DNA of 64,000 nucleotides from Clostridia bacterium (GCA_018648645.1 JABGQS010000001.1:1-64000), one strand, 5' to 3'. Shown: positions 1 to 8,314, counted from the first letter of the stretch. Translations and numbers: made by a program. The notes: a model not told the origin generated them from the letters alone.

Positions 1-363
1 TTCAATTTTTCTTGTCGAAACACCGTTTATGACCATTTCTATCATCGCAAGAACAAGCGCTTGTTCGCTGCGTTGGTAACGCTGAAACATGGTGGTGCTG
101 AAATCACCGTTTCTATGGCGTGGCACTTTTAAAGTGATAGCGCCGATGCGTGTCGTCAGGTCTCTGTCTCTAAAGCCGTTACGGTAAGCCGTGCGATCAT
201 CGTTACGTTCATAAGGTTCTGCTCCCAGCTGTTCAGTTGATTGAGCCAGAAGCACCTGATTAAGGATTGCTTCCAATAATTTAGAAAATGCTTCATCCTT
301 TGAATCTTTAGTAAAAAGTCCGTGCAAAAGTTCCGTATCCAGTGTAATATTTAGTTGAGCCAT
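1..363 (-). CDS. IS256 (Mutator-type) transposase, N-terminal part only
   Basis: Partial gene, cut by the window edge; 121 residues are visible from an ATG at 361-363, preceded by a strong GAGGAGGAG ribosome site. The protein begins MAQLNITLDTELLHGLFTKD and continues with the family's conserved N-terminal signature: an EQLGAEPYER block, then RTAYRNGFRDRDL and LKVPRHRNGDF, then a stretch on GVSTRKI, which is the helix-turn-helix/leader region of IS256-type DDE transposases. The catalytic Asp-Asp-Glu residues would be in the missing part. The family cuts and pastes or copies the element through a circular intermediate. Whether the copy is intact cannot be judged here. Confidence 0.9.
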   Translation of the reverse strand, partial: MAQLNITLDTELLHGLFTKDSKDEAFSKLLEAILNQVLLAQSTEQLGAEPYERNDDRTAYRNGFRDRDLTTRIGAITLKVPRHRNGDFSTTMFQRYQRSEQALVLAMIEMVINGVSTRKIE

Positions 364-445
364 TTTTCTCCTCCTCGATTTGTATTGTCTATAACTTTAT
401 TTTAACCGAGGTTGAGCTCTTTGGCTCTTTTTTATTTGAATTCCC

Positions 446-472
446 TTTTTACACCATTATACGGACTTTATC
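446..472. repeat. Terminal inverted repeat of the IS256-type element
   Basis: Read on the minus strand, the 27 bases start GATAAAGTCCGTATAAT and end in GTGTAAAAA, which closely matches the terminal repeat I remember for IS256 itself. It sits 83 bases upstream of the transposase start and so marks the element boundary at 472. This is recognition from memory, not a database match. Confidence 0.75.
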
Positions 473-881
473 GGATACAGAAAAAATCAACACAAATGTA
501 ATATCTGAAATCAATTTAATCATAATGCTACCTCACTACTTTTTCATATATTTCCTGCGATATTGACCTACCCCCAGTAATACTACAGAGTTGAAAGTGA
601 GGATTTACAACTGATAAATAGCTCAAAAGACGAAGGAAGGTAGTAACAAGATATATGAAAAAACCACAACTCCATAAATTGAACCGAACCCCCTTGCCTC
701 ATTCTTACTATAAAATTTGACAATAACACTTATAAAAGTGACGGTTAATTTTATTATAACCTAACAAAAAACAGGGATTCCGAATAGGTTAAAGATTTTC
801 AAGGTGCAAGATTCATAGGCTAAACTACTTATAACTGTTCAAGCTTCTTATTTGAGTGCTTGGTTTAGTGTGCCTCTTTCT
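473..881. other. Gene-free AT-rich stretch next to the IS element
   Basis: No open frame with a ribosome site and no recognisable RNA gene. The base composition is clearly more AT-rich than in the genes that follow 1345. A run of AT-rich sequence with scattered stops in all frames is consistent with decayed or insertion-prone DNA. Confidence 0.5.
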
Positions 882-925
882 CCGCCAATAAAAGGGTACC
901 CATATGGGTACCCTTTTATTGGCGG
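882..925. repeat. Perfect 44-bp palindrome
   Basis: The two 22-base arms are exact reverse complements centred between 903 and 904, with no spacer. The arms read CCGCCAATAAAAGGGTACCC then AT, and the mirror image. The right arm overlaps the start of the first 150-bp tandem repeat copy. As RNA it would form a long hairpin with almost no loop; as DNA it could extrude a cruciform. A T-run directly after the stem is absent, so it is not a standard terminator. Confidence 0.85.
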
Positions 926-1290
926 TTCGGCGGGATTCGAACCAGAGCTTGCCGCCGCCTGTGGCGGATGAAGGCAAGCGAGGTGGCGTGATAGCGAGCA
1001 ACGCGAGCGGAGCGAATCCCACCCGTTGGGGGTGTGCTGTTGGTTGATTAGTAATGGGTACCCTTTGCGTTGGCGCAAGGCGGGATTCGAACGGGCACTC
1101 GCCGCCGCCTGCGGCGGATGAAGGCGAGAGCCCATGTGTGATAGCGAACGCAGTGAGCGGAGCGATTCCCACCTTGTTGGGGTGTGCTGTTGGTTATTTG
1201 GGAGGTCTATTTTCATTCTATCAAATCCGATTCGAACGGGCACTTGCCGTCGCACATTCCGTGTATTTATAAGGTGGATGAAGACAAGCG
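904..1290. repeat. Two and a half tandem copies of a ~150-bp structured repeat with tRNA T-arm-like motif
   Basis: Copy 1 (904-1053) and copy 2 (1054-1203) share the start ATGGGTACCC, the motif CGGGATTCGAAC (931 and 1081, exactly 150 apart), an inner hairpin, an AGCGGAGCG segment and the tail GTGTGCTGTTGGTT. A degenerate copy 3 begins near 1227. The inner stem is CTTGCC/GGCAAG in copy 1 (948-953 with 973-978) and CTCGCC/GGCGAG in copy 2 (1098-1103 with 1123-1128), so one base pair changed on both sides. The motif resembles the reverse complement of a tRNA T-arm, but no complete cloverleaf could be drawn. Confidence 0.75.
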
Positions 1291-1344
1291 TATCGGTATC
1301 CAATATGATATAATGAAAGAAGATACATTTTGGAGGTAGGCATT

Positions 1345-2304
1345 ATGCAGTTTGAGCAGGAGCAGAAAAAAGCGATATTTGCGGGCGGGTGTTTTTGGTG
1401 TATGGAACCGCCGTTTGACGGCGTGCAGGGCGTTATAAGCGTGGTGCCGGGATACACCGGCGGGCAGGTGAACAACCCGACATACGAGCAGGTGTGCGGC
1501 GGGGACACGGGACACTACGAGGCGATTGAAGTGACGTATGACCCCGAGTACTTATCGTACAAGCAGCTTTTGCACATATTCTGGAGAATGATAGACCCGA
1601 CGGACGCGGGGGGACAGTTTGCGGACCGCGGGCAGCAGTATATGTCGGCGATATTTTATACGGACGCGTATCAAAAGAAAATAGCGCGGGAGAGCAAAAT
1701 TGAGGTTGGGAAGTTGTTTAAAGAGCCGATAGCGACAAAAATTCTTCCTGCGAAAAAATTCTATACAGCGGAGCAGTATCACTGCAAGTATTATCTGAAA
1801 AATGAGGCGCATTACAAGGGGTATAAAGTGGGCTCGGGAAGGCAGGGTTACATCGACAGCGTTTGGAAAAAGATTGACGAGCGGCAGGACGAGCTTAGAG
1901 AAAAGCTGACGCCAATGCAGTACAGCGTTACGCAGCAGGATGCGACCGAGCCGCCGTTCAAAAATGAGTATTGGGACAACATGCAGGACGGCATATACGT
2001 AGATATAGTTTCGGGGGAGGCGTTGTTTTCTTCGAAAGATAAGTATGATGCGGGGTGCGGATGGCCGAGCTTCACAAAGCCGATTGACGAGGCATTGGTG
2101 CAAAGAAGCGTGGACAACAGACTTGCGCGGGTGAGAACCGAGGTTAGAACCACAAACACTGACGCGCATCTTGGGCACGTTTTCGATGACGGACCCACGC
2201 CCGAGGGTACGCGCTTTTGTATAAACTCTGCGGCGATGAAGTTTATCCCCAAGGATGAGCTGGAGAAACTTGGGTACGGGAAGTATTTGAAGCTTTTTGA
2301 ATAG
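1345..2304 (+). CDS. msrAB: Bifunctional peptide-methionine sulfoxide reductase MsrA-MsrB
   Basis: Repairs oxidised methionine in proteins: the MsrA half reduces the S-sulfoxide and the MsrB half the R-sulfoxide. The 319-residue protein shows the MsrA active site GCFWC at residues 15-19 (catalytic Cys16) and a C-terminal MsrB domain with GCGWPSF and the catalytic RFCINSAA, near residue 296. The zinc-binding CxxC pairs of some MsrB proteins are absent, so this is the metal-free form. The start is the ATG at 1345, eight bases after GGAGG (1332-1336); a longer in-frame start at 1330 would overlap the ribosome site. A -10-like TATAAT lies at 1309-1314. The tail motif may recycle through a resolving cysteine and thioredoxin. 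Confidence 0.95.
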   Translation: MQFEQEQKKAIFAGGCFWCMEPPFDGVQGVISVVPGYTGGQVNNPTYEQVCGGDTGHYEAIEVTYDPEYLSYKQLLHIFWRMIDPTDAGGQFADRGQQYMSAIFYTDAYQKKIARESKIEVGKLFKEPIATKILPAKKFYTAEQYHCKYYLKNEAHYKGYKVGSGRQGYIDSVWKKIDERQDELREKLTPMQYSVTQQDATEPPFKNEYWDNMQDGIYVDIVSGEALFSSKDKYDAGCGWPSFTKPIDEALVQRSVDNRLARVRTEVRTTNTDAHLGHVFDDGPTPEGTRFCINSAAMKFIPKDELEKLGYGKYLKLFE

Positions 2305-2328
2305 TGTTGAGAAATTAAGGGTGATAAG

Positions 2329-2790
2329 ATGACGGATAAGGAAATTGTTAAGTCGGTGACTATAGAGAAATCGCTGAACGAAGTGTGGTGGGCTTGGACA
2401 ACGCACGAAGGGCTGTTTACTTTCTTTGGTGCGGACAACAAAATTGAACTAAAGCCGGGCGGAGTGTTTGAGATATATTTTCTGATGGACAATCCGTATG
2501 GGCTGCGGGGAAGCGAAGGGTGCAAAGTGCTTAGCTTCCTGCCGCAAAAAATGTTGTCGTTTTCGTGGAATGCACCGCCGCAGTTTCCCGATATCCGAAG
2601 CGATGAGTATAAAACGTGGGTGGTTGTAGAGTTCGAGCAAGTAGGCGAGAGTGAAACAAGAGTAACGCTGACGCATCTTGGGTGGCCGGAAAGTAAAGAG
2701 TGGAACAAGGTGTATGATTATTTTGACGAGGCTTGGGAGAGCGTGCTGGAAAGTTTGAAAGGCGGGGAATTAAAACGGGCTAAAGATTAA
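2329..2790 (+). CDS. SRPBCC / AHSA1-like (START-fold) protein
   Basis: A 153-residue soluble protein of the activator-of-Hsp90 / polyketide-cyclase-like superfamily, which binds hydrophobic ligands in a deep helix-grip pocket; the ligand cannot be inferred. The typical pattern is visible: an N-terminal strand with IVKSVTIEKSLNEVW, then WTTHEGLFTFFG, a GGVFEIYF strand, LSFSWNAPP in the middle and VTLTHLGWPES near the end, followed by the long C-terminal helix with the WESVLESLK motif. It lies 24 bases after msrAB on the same strand and is probably co-transcribed. Its 3' end overlaps the end of the opposite-strand HD gene by 11 bases. Confidence 0.85.
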   Translation: MTDKEIVKSVTIEKSLNEVWWAWTTHEGLFTFFGADNKIELKPGGVFEIYFLMDNPYGLRGSEGCKVLSFLPQKMLSFSWNAPPQFPDIRSDEYKTWVVVEFEQVGESETRVTLTHLGWPESKEWNKVYDYFDEAWESVLESLKGGELKRAKD

Positions 2791-3313
2791 GCCCATTTTT
2801 CAACTCGCGTATGAATTCTTTTGCGTAAAGCTGTCGTTCATCGAGAGTGGCTGCGTTCTCTTCAAGAGAAACCTTACCGTTACCGATAATGTTCTTTTCC
2901 ATATAGGCAATGGTTTCGGTCAGGCTTTGCCCTCTCGCAGTACCGGTTACCAAACATTTTGTCACGATAAAAGTTTTACCGCCCTCCAGCAAATGTGCAT
3001 CATGAAGAATGCTACCCTCTAAGGAAATTGGAATACTATTTATTTGAGAGTCTCGCGATGCTTGAAGAATTTTCGCGATTTTACTCTGAACAATGTTTAT
3101 GCTACTCAAATATTCTTGAATATCGTCGGTGCTATTATCAACCAAGCCGTGAAAATAAGCGCCGAAGATGACGGTTTCTATTTCAGCGTCAGCATGATTT
3201 TCGCACATCTTTTTTGCGAGGCGAATAATCCTGTCGATGTGGCAGAGGTTATGCATGATGTCTTTGCTCTCATAATGAGGAGAGCAAAACTGCCGCAAGT
3301 TTTTTTCGTCCAT
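2780..3313 (-). CDS. HD-superfamily hydrolase-like protein
   Basis: A 177-residue protein with the order of histidines and aspartates of small HD phosphohydrolases: an early HNLCHIDRI segment, FHGLVD (where HD proteins usually read HD) and a LHDAHLLE motif. The substitution HG for HD removes one expected metal-ligand aspartate, so activity is uncertain although a nearby D may compensate. The ATG at 3313 is chosen; a TTG two codons upstream (3319) lies closer to the AGGAT site and is possible. No genes nearby suggest the substrate. It overlaps the tail of the convergent SRPBCC gene. Confidence 0.7.
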   Translation of the reverse strand: MDEKNLRQFCSPHYESKDIMHNLCHIDRIIRLAKKMCENHADAEIETVIFGAYFHGLVDNSTDDIQEYLSSINIVQSKIAKILQASRDSQINSIPISLEGSILHDAHLLEGGKTFIVTKCLVTGTARGQSLTETIAYMEKNIIGNGKVSLEENAATLDERQLYAKEFIRELKNGLNL

Positions 3314-3353
3314 AAACAATCATCCTATAAACTATTTGCGGATTGAGTGTGGA

Positions 3354-4145
3354 TTATGAAATGTCTGCGCAGAACCCTAGCTCATCGATCATCTTGTCGA
3401 TGTTTTTGATGTCGTAGGTAACGCTGAACGCGTCGCATATCATGGCGCATCTTCCGCAGCCTTTGCATTTGTCTTGGTCGAGGGTGATTAGGTCGCCCTC
3501 AAGCGTGATTGCGTTTGCGAAGCATTCGTCTACGCATTTGCCGCATGCGTTGCATTTGTCTTCATCAAAGAGAATTTGCACGGATGGCAGCTTTTGGGCG
3601 TTGGAGTGGAACGAGTTGTCTAGACCGTCGCTCAGTTTGCCCGAACGCCGCGCAACGCAGTGACACGGGCAGCAAAAGCATACCAGCATCAGCTTATCGA
3701 AATCGAGACTCAGCATCATGGCGTCGCGCTCGTAATGCGAGATGAGCGGATAGAGACCCTCGCCCAGCGCCTTTTTGACATGTGCTTTGGCTTCCTGCTT
3801 GTCTACGATTCTGCCGAAGCTTGGATCCATGTCCTTGAGGCTGCTTCCCATACCGAGGCAGGCGATGTCGTGTGGGTAGTCTTTGCAGTTTCCGCCGACG
3901 CGGCACATGCACTCTTTCATGACAGCCAAAGCACCGGCTTTGTCGATAAAGGCGTCAACGATGTCCATTGGGACAAATTTCTGTGATGGCTGCTCAATTT
4001 TCTCTTCCATGGGGATCATTACGAAGTGCATTCTCTCTCTTGGCGCGCGCACGTACTTTGCGAGGATACCATACCAAGAAGAAAGCTTGTGGCCGGCAAC
4101 GCAAGCCAGCTTGTACCAAGCGTAGTTCAATTTAGCTTTATTCAT
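3354..4145 (-). CDS. Cysteine-rich protein with C-terminal double 4Fe-4S ferredoxin domain
   Basis: 263 residues. The C-terminal domain has two classic cluster motifs, CNACGKCVDEC (about 198-208) and CKGCGRCAMIC (about 227-237), so it should hold two 4Fe-4S clusters and carry electrons. Two further cysteine groups are upstream: CMCRVGGNC with a later C (about 80-95) and CFCCPCHC (about 156-163). These could bind another metal centre. There is no signal peptide or transmembrane segment, so it is cytoplasmic or membrane-peripheral. The ribosome site GAGGGG precedes the ATG. The gene is alone on its strand; the redox partner is unknown. The fold of the N-terminal part is not recognised. Confidence 0.75.
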   Translation of the reverse strand: MNKAKLNYAWYKLACVAGHKLSSWYGILAKYVRAPRERMHFVMIPMEEKIEQPSQKFVPMDIVDAFIDKAGALAVMKECMCRVGGNCKDYPHDIACLGMGSSLKDMDPSFGRIVDKQEAKAHVKKALGEGLYPLISHYERDAMMLSLDFDKLMLVCFCCPCHCVARRSGKLSDGLDNSFHSNAQKLPSVQILFDEDKCNACGKCVDECFANAITLEGDLITLDQDKCKGCGRCAMICDAFSVTYDIKNIDKMIDELGFCADIS

Positions 4146-4333
4146 TTTTTGTTACCCCTCAAACTTAATAAAATATATATGATGCAGATGCGCTTTGAGT
4201 TCGTATATGATGATAACGGATGAGAACCAAAAGCACATTTAATATAATATCAAACCCGCGCGTTTAATTCAAACACGAAATTCTAACAATCATGTAATAA
4301 CTTGCTTTGTTGATGCATTGAGTAAAATCGCAC

Positions 4334-5011
4334 CTATAAAGCGGGCTTGGCTTTCGGCGAAAACAGCTTGAACACGAGCGCGGCAAGGGCTGCGCCGACA
4401 AACGGTGCGACGATGAACACCCAGACCTGCTGCAGCGCGATGCCGCCTGCGAATATGGCGGGCCCAAGACTTCTTGCCGGGTTTACCGACGTGCCCGTGA
4501 GGTTGATGCCGAGTATGTGCACGAAGGCAAGCGTTAAGCCGATGACAAGACCCGCAACTTTGGATGTTTTCTCGGAGCTGGTGACCCCAAGGATGGTGAA
4601 GACGAACACAAACGTTAGTATAATTTCGACGATGATTGCACCGAGCATCGTGATGTTTACCGCAGAGACCGCGCCAAATCCGTTGGTGCCAAACGCGAGA
4701 TCCAGATTGGACGAGCGGACGATGAACAGTATGATTGCCGCAGCTGCGAGCGCGCCAGCGACTTGTGCGATGACATAGCCGATAAAGTCGAGAAACTTCA
4801 TTTTGCCCGAGATTAGCATCGCCAGAGAAACAGCGGGGTTGATGTGACAGCTTGAAATGGGGCCGATTACGTAGGCCATTGCGACGATGGACAAACCAAA
4901 TGCCATTGCAATTCCAAAAACGCCGAGTGAGCCGCCGGCGACCACCGCGCTTCCGCAGCCAAACAGCACCAGTACGAACGTACCGATTAGTTCTGCAAAG
5001 TACTTTTTCAT
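4334..5011 (-). CDS. Aquaporin (MIP family), water-selective type
   Basis: A 225-residue six-helix membrane channel with both signature loops: HINPAVS and SVNPARSLGPA. The residues after the second NPA (RSLGPA) match water channels of the AqpZ type, while glycerol channels usually have RDFGPR. The start at 5011 has GGAGG eight bases upstream; a start further upstream (5026) would overlap that site. The 177-bp gap to the divergent lipoprotein gene at 5189 must contain both promoters. The protein moves water, possibly other small neutral solutes, across the cytoplasmic membrane; no osmotic-stress neighbours are seen. Confidence 0.92.
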   Translation of the reverse strand: MKKYFAELIGTFVLVLFGCGSAVVAGGSLGVFGIAMAFGLSIVAMAYVIGPISSCHINPAVSLAMLISGKMKFLDFIGYVIAQVAGALAAAAIILFIVRSSNLDLAFGTNGFGAVSAVNITMLGAIIVEIILTFVFVFTILGVTSSEKTSKVAGLVIGLTLAFVHILGINLTGTSVNPARSLGPAIFAGGIALQQVWVFIVAPFVGAALAALVFKLFSPKAKPAL

Positions 5012-5188
5012 ATGCGCTACCTCCATTGTTTTTTCTCTTTAATTATAAAAGTATTTGGCAGAAAAATCAAATTATAAAGCGCAAAGACACAAAGTGCCTA
5101 AAGTTGGTTCTGTATCGGTGAAACGCAGCAGCTTTGCGGAACAAAAACGACTGCAAATGCGTCTAACTTGTATAGGAGAGTGATTTTA

Positions 5189-5731
5189 ATGAAAAAGATG
5201 TTATTACTGTTATTGATTTGCGCGATTATTTTTGCGTCAGCGTGTGCGCCGGCGATGCAGGCGGAACCCAGTCAAGCAGAAGAGGCGCAGTTAAGCAGCA
5301 GCAATGAGGAGTTTGAGATCACGCTTTACACCGATAAAGGTATTTATGTGCAAGACGAGGCGATTGAGTGCTATGCGGAGCTTAAGTATCTTGGGAGCGA
5401 TGCAATTACGGTTTACAGTGGCAATCCGCTGCTTGGCTTTGGTGTGAAAGATGAAAAATACTTTGACGGCGGGTATGTGACCAATGACAGCCTTGAGTAT
5501 ACACAGTTTGCACCGGGAGAGACAGTACGGGTAGCGTTCTCAAAAAGCGGCGGGTACACTTCTGACGATCCGCTGGTGGAGTTTTTTAAGGAGTACTATG
5601 CGGACAGCGAATTCGTTTTGCCGAGCGGCGAGTATGAGATTAGTGCTAACATTGATTACTCGTTGGATGTGGACGATATGTTGGGGAGCAGGAGAACGCT
5701 CTCGGTTTCGGTGACAGTAACGGTGGAGTAG
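5189..5731 (+). CDS. Predicted lipoprotein, all-beta (BsuPI-like) domain
   Basis: 180 residues from an ATG preceded by AGGAGAG (5174-5180). The N-terminus is a lipoprotein signal: positively charged MKK, a hydrophobic run and the lipobox ASAC, so the mature protein starts at the cysteine and is attached to the outer face of the membrane. The rest is a short acidic linker and an all-beta domain with alternating strands, AELKYLGSDAITVY and FAPGETVRVAF. This resembles intracellular-proteinase-inhibitor or Ig-like folds, but no catalytic motif is visible. Function unknown. Transcription would end at the hairpin 5764-5793. Confidence 0.75.
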   Translation: MKKMLLLLLICAIIFASACAPAMQAEPSQAEEAQLSSSNEEFEITLYTDKGIYVQDEAIECYAELKYLGSDAITVYSGNPLLGFGVKDEKYFDGGYVTNDSLEYTQFAPGETVRVAFSKSGGYTSDDPLVEFFKEYYADSEFVLPSGEYEISANIDYSLDVDDMLGSRRTLSVSVTVTVE

Positions 5732-5763
5732 GGGATTGCAAAAAAACATTGAGAGAAACAATA

Positions 5764-5793
5764 AAAGCCTTGTCGATAAAACGACAAGGCTTT
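5764..5793. terminator. Bidirectional terminator hairpin
   Basis: AAAGCCTTGTCG, a six-base loop and the exact complement, with A-rich and T-rich flanks on both sides. It separates the convergent lipoprotein gene and the epimerase gene, so it serves both. Confidence 0.85.
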
Positions 5794-5805
5794 GTTTATG
5801 TTGTG

Positions 5806-7317
5806 TTAGTTTTCCCGCTCCTCTAAAACCAGCAGGTCGCAGACGTCTTTTGGAACGTTGATAGGCTCTTCGTCGTGATGAAGCGGTGTCCAGACCTGTG
5901 CGAAGAAGGGGTTGACGCCGGCTATCTCTGTGTAGTTCCATGCTTTACGCTCGCACTCGGGACACCAATGCCCGCCTTTGAGTACGAGGTTTGGTGTTGC
6001 TTCAAACTCGTGTCCGAACGCGCACGTCCAATTGAGCGGTGTAAAAAGGTCGCCCTGCGTCATCTTTGCGGATGTGCACGTTCCGCCACGGAAATCAGCC
6101 GCTTGTTTCATATCTTCTAGTTTTAATTTTTCTGTTGGTTTGGTTTCGTCGTAGCCGTGATCGAGGTAGCTGGGGTCTTCGCTCGGGCGTTTTAGCTCGT
6201 ACCCTTCGTCCCATGCTCTGATGCATGCTTGTTTCTCCCTTGAACCATAAAACGCTTTAATCCAATCCTCTTTGTTGTTTTCTATCATCCAATCGGGTCC
6301 CATGTGCTTTTTGCATATTTTTTTGTTCTGCTTGTAAAGCTGCTTTGCCGAAGGAATAAAAACTCGCAGAATCGGTATAGCGTATAGGCGCGTGTACAGC
6401 TTAAAGATGTCTTCAAAATAACTGTCGGGTGACAGACTTCTAAAGTGCGTGATTTCATCGAGCGCGTCTGAGTCGGTAAACCATTGACCGTGAAAGTTGT
6501 ACAGCGCGAGGTCTCTGCAGTCAAAGGCGCCGTGGAAATCGACGTTGATGGATTGCAGTGCCTTTTGCATGAACTCCCAATGTGTGAACCGCCACTGCTT
6601 GCCGCCGCCGATGTTGTAGGCTTTGCGCCAGAATGATTCAGGTATCCAGTCTTCGCAGACATTCGCCATCAATACTGCGGATTCTTCTGCGGTCGCCCAC
6701 TCGATTGCGTTGTTGGCGTTTTGGTGGAATATGATGGGTTCGTGTCTTGCGCTGGTGTGTACGGGAAGCATGCCTGTTTGTCTCAGGCTGACCCATCTTG
6801 CGAGACCGGACTCGAAAACGGCGCGCTCTGATGCGATTTTGGAAGTGGCATAGCTGTCGAAAATAGCGCCTTTGATAGGATCGCCGCATCTGCCCCAGTG
6901 TATCGGCTCTCTGCGGCAGCCGGTGTTTGCGATTGTTCCGACATAAACAAGCGTAATATCGTCTGCGTTTGGCTGTGCTTTAATGGCGTCTATTATGTTC
7001 AGAATTGATCCAAGGTTGGTACGCATGGTCAGCTCGGGATATTTGTCCGCCTCGGGTGATATAATGGCGCCCATGTGAAGTACATAATCTGTGCCCCGTA
7101 CACATTCAAAGATGAGGGCTTTGTCGAGCATGTCGCCCCAAATAATCTCCAGACCGGGTGTGGCGCGATATTTCCTCATGAGCTTTTTGTTCTTCTTGGA
7201 GGGGCGCACGAGTATTCTCACATTAAAATGGTCTGTGCGAGTAAGAAACTCTTTTAGTGTCGCAAGACCCATGCTGCCGGAAGCACCGGTAAAGAAAACG
7301 GTTTTTTTCGTATTCAC
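5806..7317 (-). CDS. NAD-dependent epimerase/dehydratase-like protein with C-terminal zinc ribbon
   Basis: 503 residues with a GTG start (7317) preceded by AAGGA. The first 250 residues are an extended short-chain dehydrogenase: Rossmann motif GASGSMG near residue 10, a catalytic-type YATSK near residue 175 and the later RQTGMLP stretch. About 400-480 is a separate zinc ribbon with WTCAFGHEFEATP and HWCPEC, two CxxC-like pairs of the treble-clef kind. Such a C-terminal module on an epimerase is unusual. Nothing nearby names the substrate. It may act on a sugar nucleotide or lipid carrier, or bind nucleic acid through the ribbon; neither is shown. It is monocistronic and ends at the terminator 5764-5793. 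Confidence 0.75.
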   Translation of the reverse strand: MNTKKTVFFTGASGSMGLATLKEFLTRTDHFNVRILVRPSKKNKKLMRKYRATPGLEIIWGDMLDKALIFECVRGTDYVLHMGAIISPEADKYPELTMRTNLGSILNIIDAIKAQPNADDITLVYVGTIANTGCRREPIHWGRCGDPIKGAIFDSYATSKIASERAVFESGLARWVSLRQTGMLPVHTSARHEPIIFHQNANNAIEWATAEESAVLMANVCEDWIPESFWRKAYNIGGGKQWRFTHWEFMQKALQSINVDFHGAFDCRDLALYNFHGQWFTDSDALDEITHFRSLSPDSYFEDIFKLYTRLYAIPILRVFIPSAKQLYKQNKKICKKHMGPDWMIENNKEDWIKAFYGSREKQACIRAWDEGYELKRPSEDPSYLDHGYDETKPTEKLKLEDMKQAADFRGGTCTSAKMTQGDLFTPLNWTCAFGHEFEATPNLVLKGGHWCPECERKAWNYTEIAGVNPFFAQVWTPLHHDEEPINVPKDVCDLLVLEEREN

Positions 7318-7556
7318 AAGTTTAGATTCCTTCTTTTATAAAATATATATGATGCCAATTACATAAAATATACTGGTTTTCGTCACTGTTTGCAACTAAA
7401 AAAACTTTATATTTGTGTTACAAAACTCAAAAAGGGTGGCAAAGTAGTTTTAGAAGAGAATAAAGAGCGCAGTATTTAGCTGCGCTCTGACGAGGTATTA
7501 CTATGAGTTAGAGTCATGTTTCTTTGCAAAAAATCTGCAAAGTCAAGACAATCGGT
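7318..7556. other. Intergenic region with a terminator hairpin only
   Basis: No open frame with a ribosome site. The only clear structure is the hairpin at 7464-7488. Confidence 0.5.
7464..7488 (-). terminator. Terminator of the 7557-8159 lipoprotein gene
   Basis: Nine-pair stem AGAGCGCAG/CTGCGCTCT with a seven-base loop, followed on the minus strand by a T-rich run. Confidence 0.75.
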
Positions 7557-8159
7557 TTACAGCAGTTCACCGAGGTTGACTACAGCAAGTTTGCCCGCTT
7601 CGATTAGAATAGCTTGAACCGCTTCGTCATTTGTGTTGCCTGCGCCGATAACGATGTAATAGCCGCGATACAGGATGTGCAGACCGGGTGTGCCTGAAAA
7701 GCAGTCGTCGCCGATGCCGCTGACCGCAAGGTCGCTGGTTTCGTCGAGAGCTTTCTTGGCTGACTCATAGATTTCGGACGGCGTGATAGAGCTGCCCGCC
7801 GGCATGGAGCTCTGTTGACTGAGCGATATCTGCAGGAAGGCAAATGAGCCGTCCTCCACCGGGTCGTAGAGCGCAATTTTTTGACCGACCGATTCCATTT
7901 GAGACTTTTGCGCGTCCATAACCGGCTCACCAAGCAGGGCGGACACATCGTCGGTACTGAGAAGCTGTTCGGGTTCGATTGCGGTCATGAGCGTTTCGTT
8001 TTCATTTGATTCTTGCGTTTGCTCGCCGGGGGCTTCGCCTTCTTGCGCGCTTTGCGATTGCTCGGCGGGTGCGGCAGGTGTTTCAGGGATGCCGGAACAG
8101 CCTGCGAAAGCTGCAGCAACAAGAATCAGAATCAAGATTGCACACAAAAATTTCTTCAT
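7557..8159 (-). CDS. Predicted lipoprotein of unknown function
   Basis: 200 residues; lipoprotein signal with lipobox FAGC (about residue 20), then a low-complexity Gln/Glu/Pro linker. The remainder is a globular domain starting near EPEQLLSTDDVSALLGEPV and containing repeated SFAFLQISLSQQ and GIGDDCFSGTP stretches. This layout resembles small secreted lipoproteins related to DUF3558. An AAGAAGGG ribosome site precedes the ATG. It is monocistronic. The gene faces away from the symporter unit, and the two divergent promoters must share 8160-8315. Confidence 0.65.
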   Translation of the reverse strand: MKKFLCAILILILVAAAFAGCSGIPETPAAPAEQSQSAQEGEAPGEQTQESNENETLMTAIEPEQLLSTDDVSALLGEPVMDAQKSQMESVGQKIALYDPVEDGSFAFLQISLSQQSSMPAGSSITPSEIYESAKKALDETSDLAVSGIGDDCFSGTPGLHILYRGYYIVIGAGNTNDEAVQAILIEAGKLAVVNLGELL

Positions 8160-8314
8160 TACAAACCCTTCTTTCGTTTACATATTTGGATATTGTATAT
8201 ATGTAATAATACTTGGAATTGGGATAAATTGCAAATGAAGAGCGCGAATATGAGTCTTTGGGGTAATAATGAGGTTACATACGTTCAAATGTGAACAAAT
8301 TGTAAAAAAAGCTA

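Larger units (their letters stand above)
1..472 (-). mobile_element. Right-hand end of an IS256-type insertion sequence, continuing past the window start
   Basis: The transposase start (363) and a terminal inverted repeat (446-472) lie in the order expected for one end of an IS256-family element read on the minus strand. The rest of the element lies outside the window, so the other terminal repeat and the target duplication cannot be checked. The 8 bases just outside the repeat (473-480) would be one copy of the target duplication. The untranslated stretch between the start codon and the end is about 80 bases, normal for this family. Confidence 0.85.

Noticed and set aside
904-1230. Possible tRNA genes on the minus strand
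   Set aside because: The T-arm motif is there, but acceptor, D and anticodon arms do not pair with each other in any copy.
848-1303. Long open frames in the repeat region
   Set aside because: They follow the repeats, lack ribosome sites and are low-complexity Arg/Ser proteins.
1330-1344. Longer MsrAB start
   Set aside because: It overlaps the ribosome site GGAGG that serves ATG 1345.
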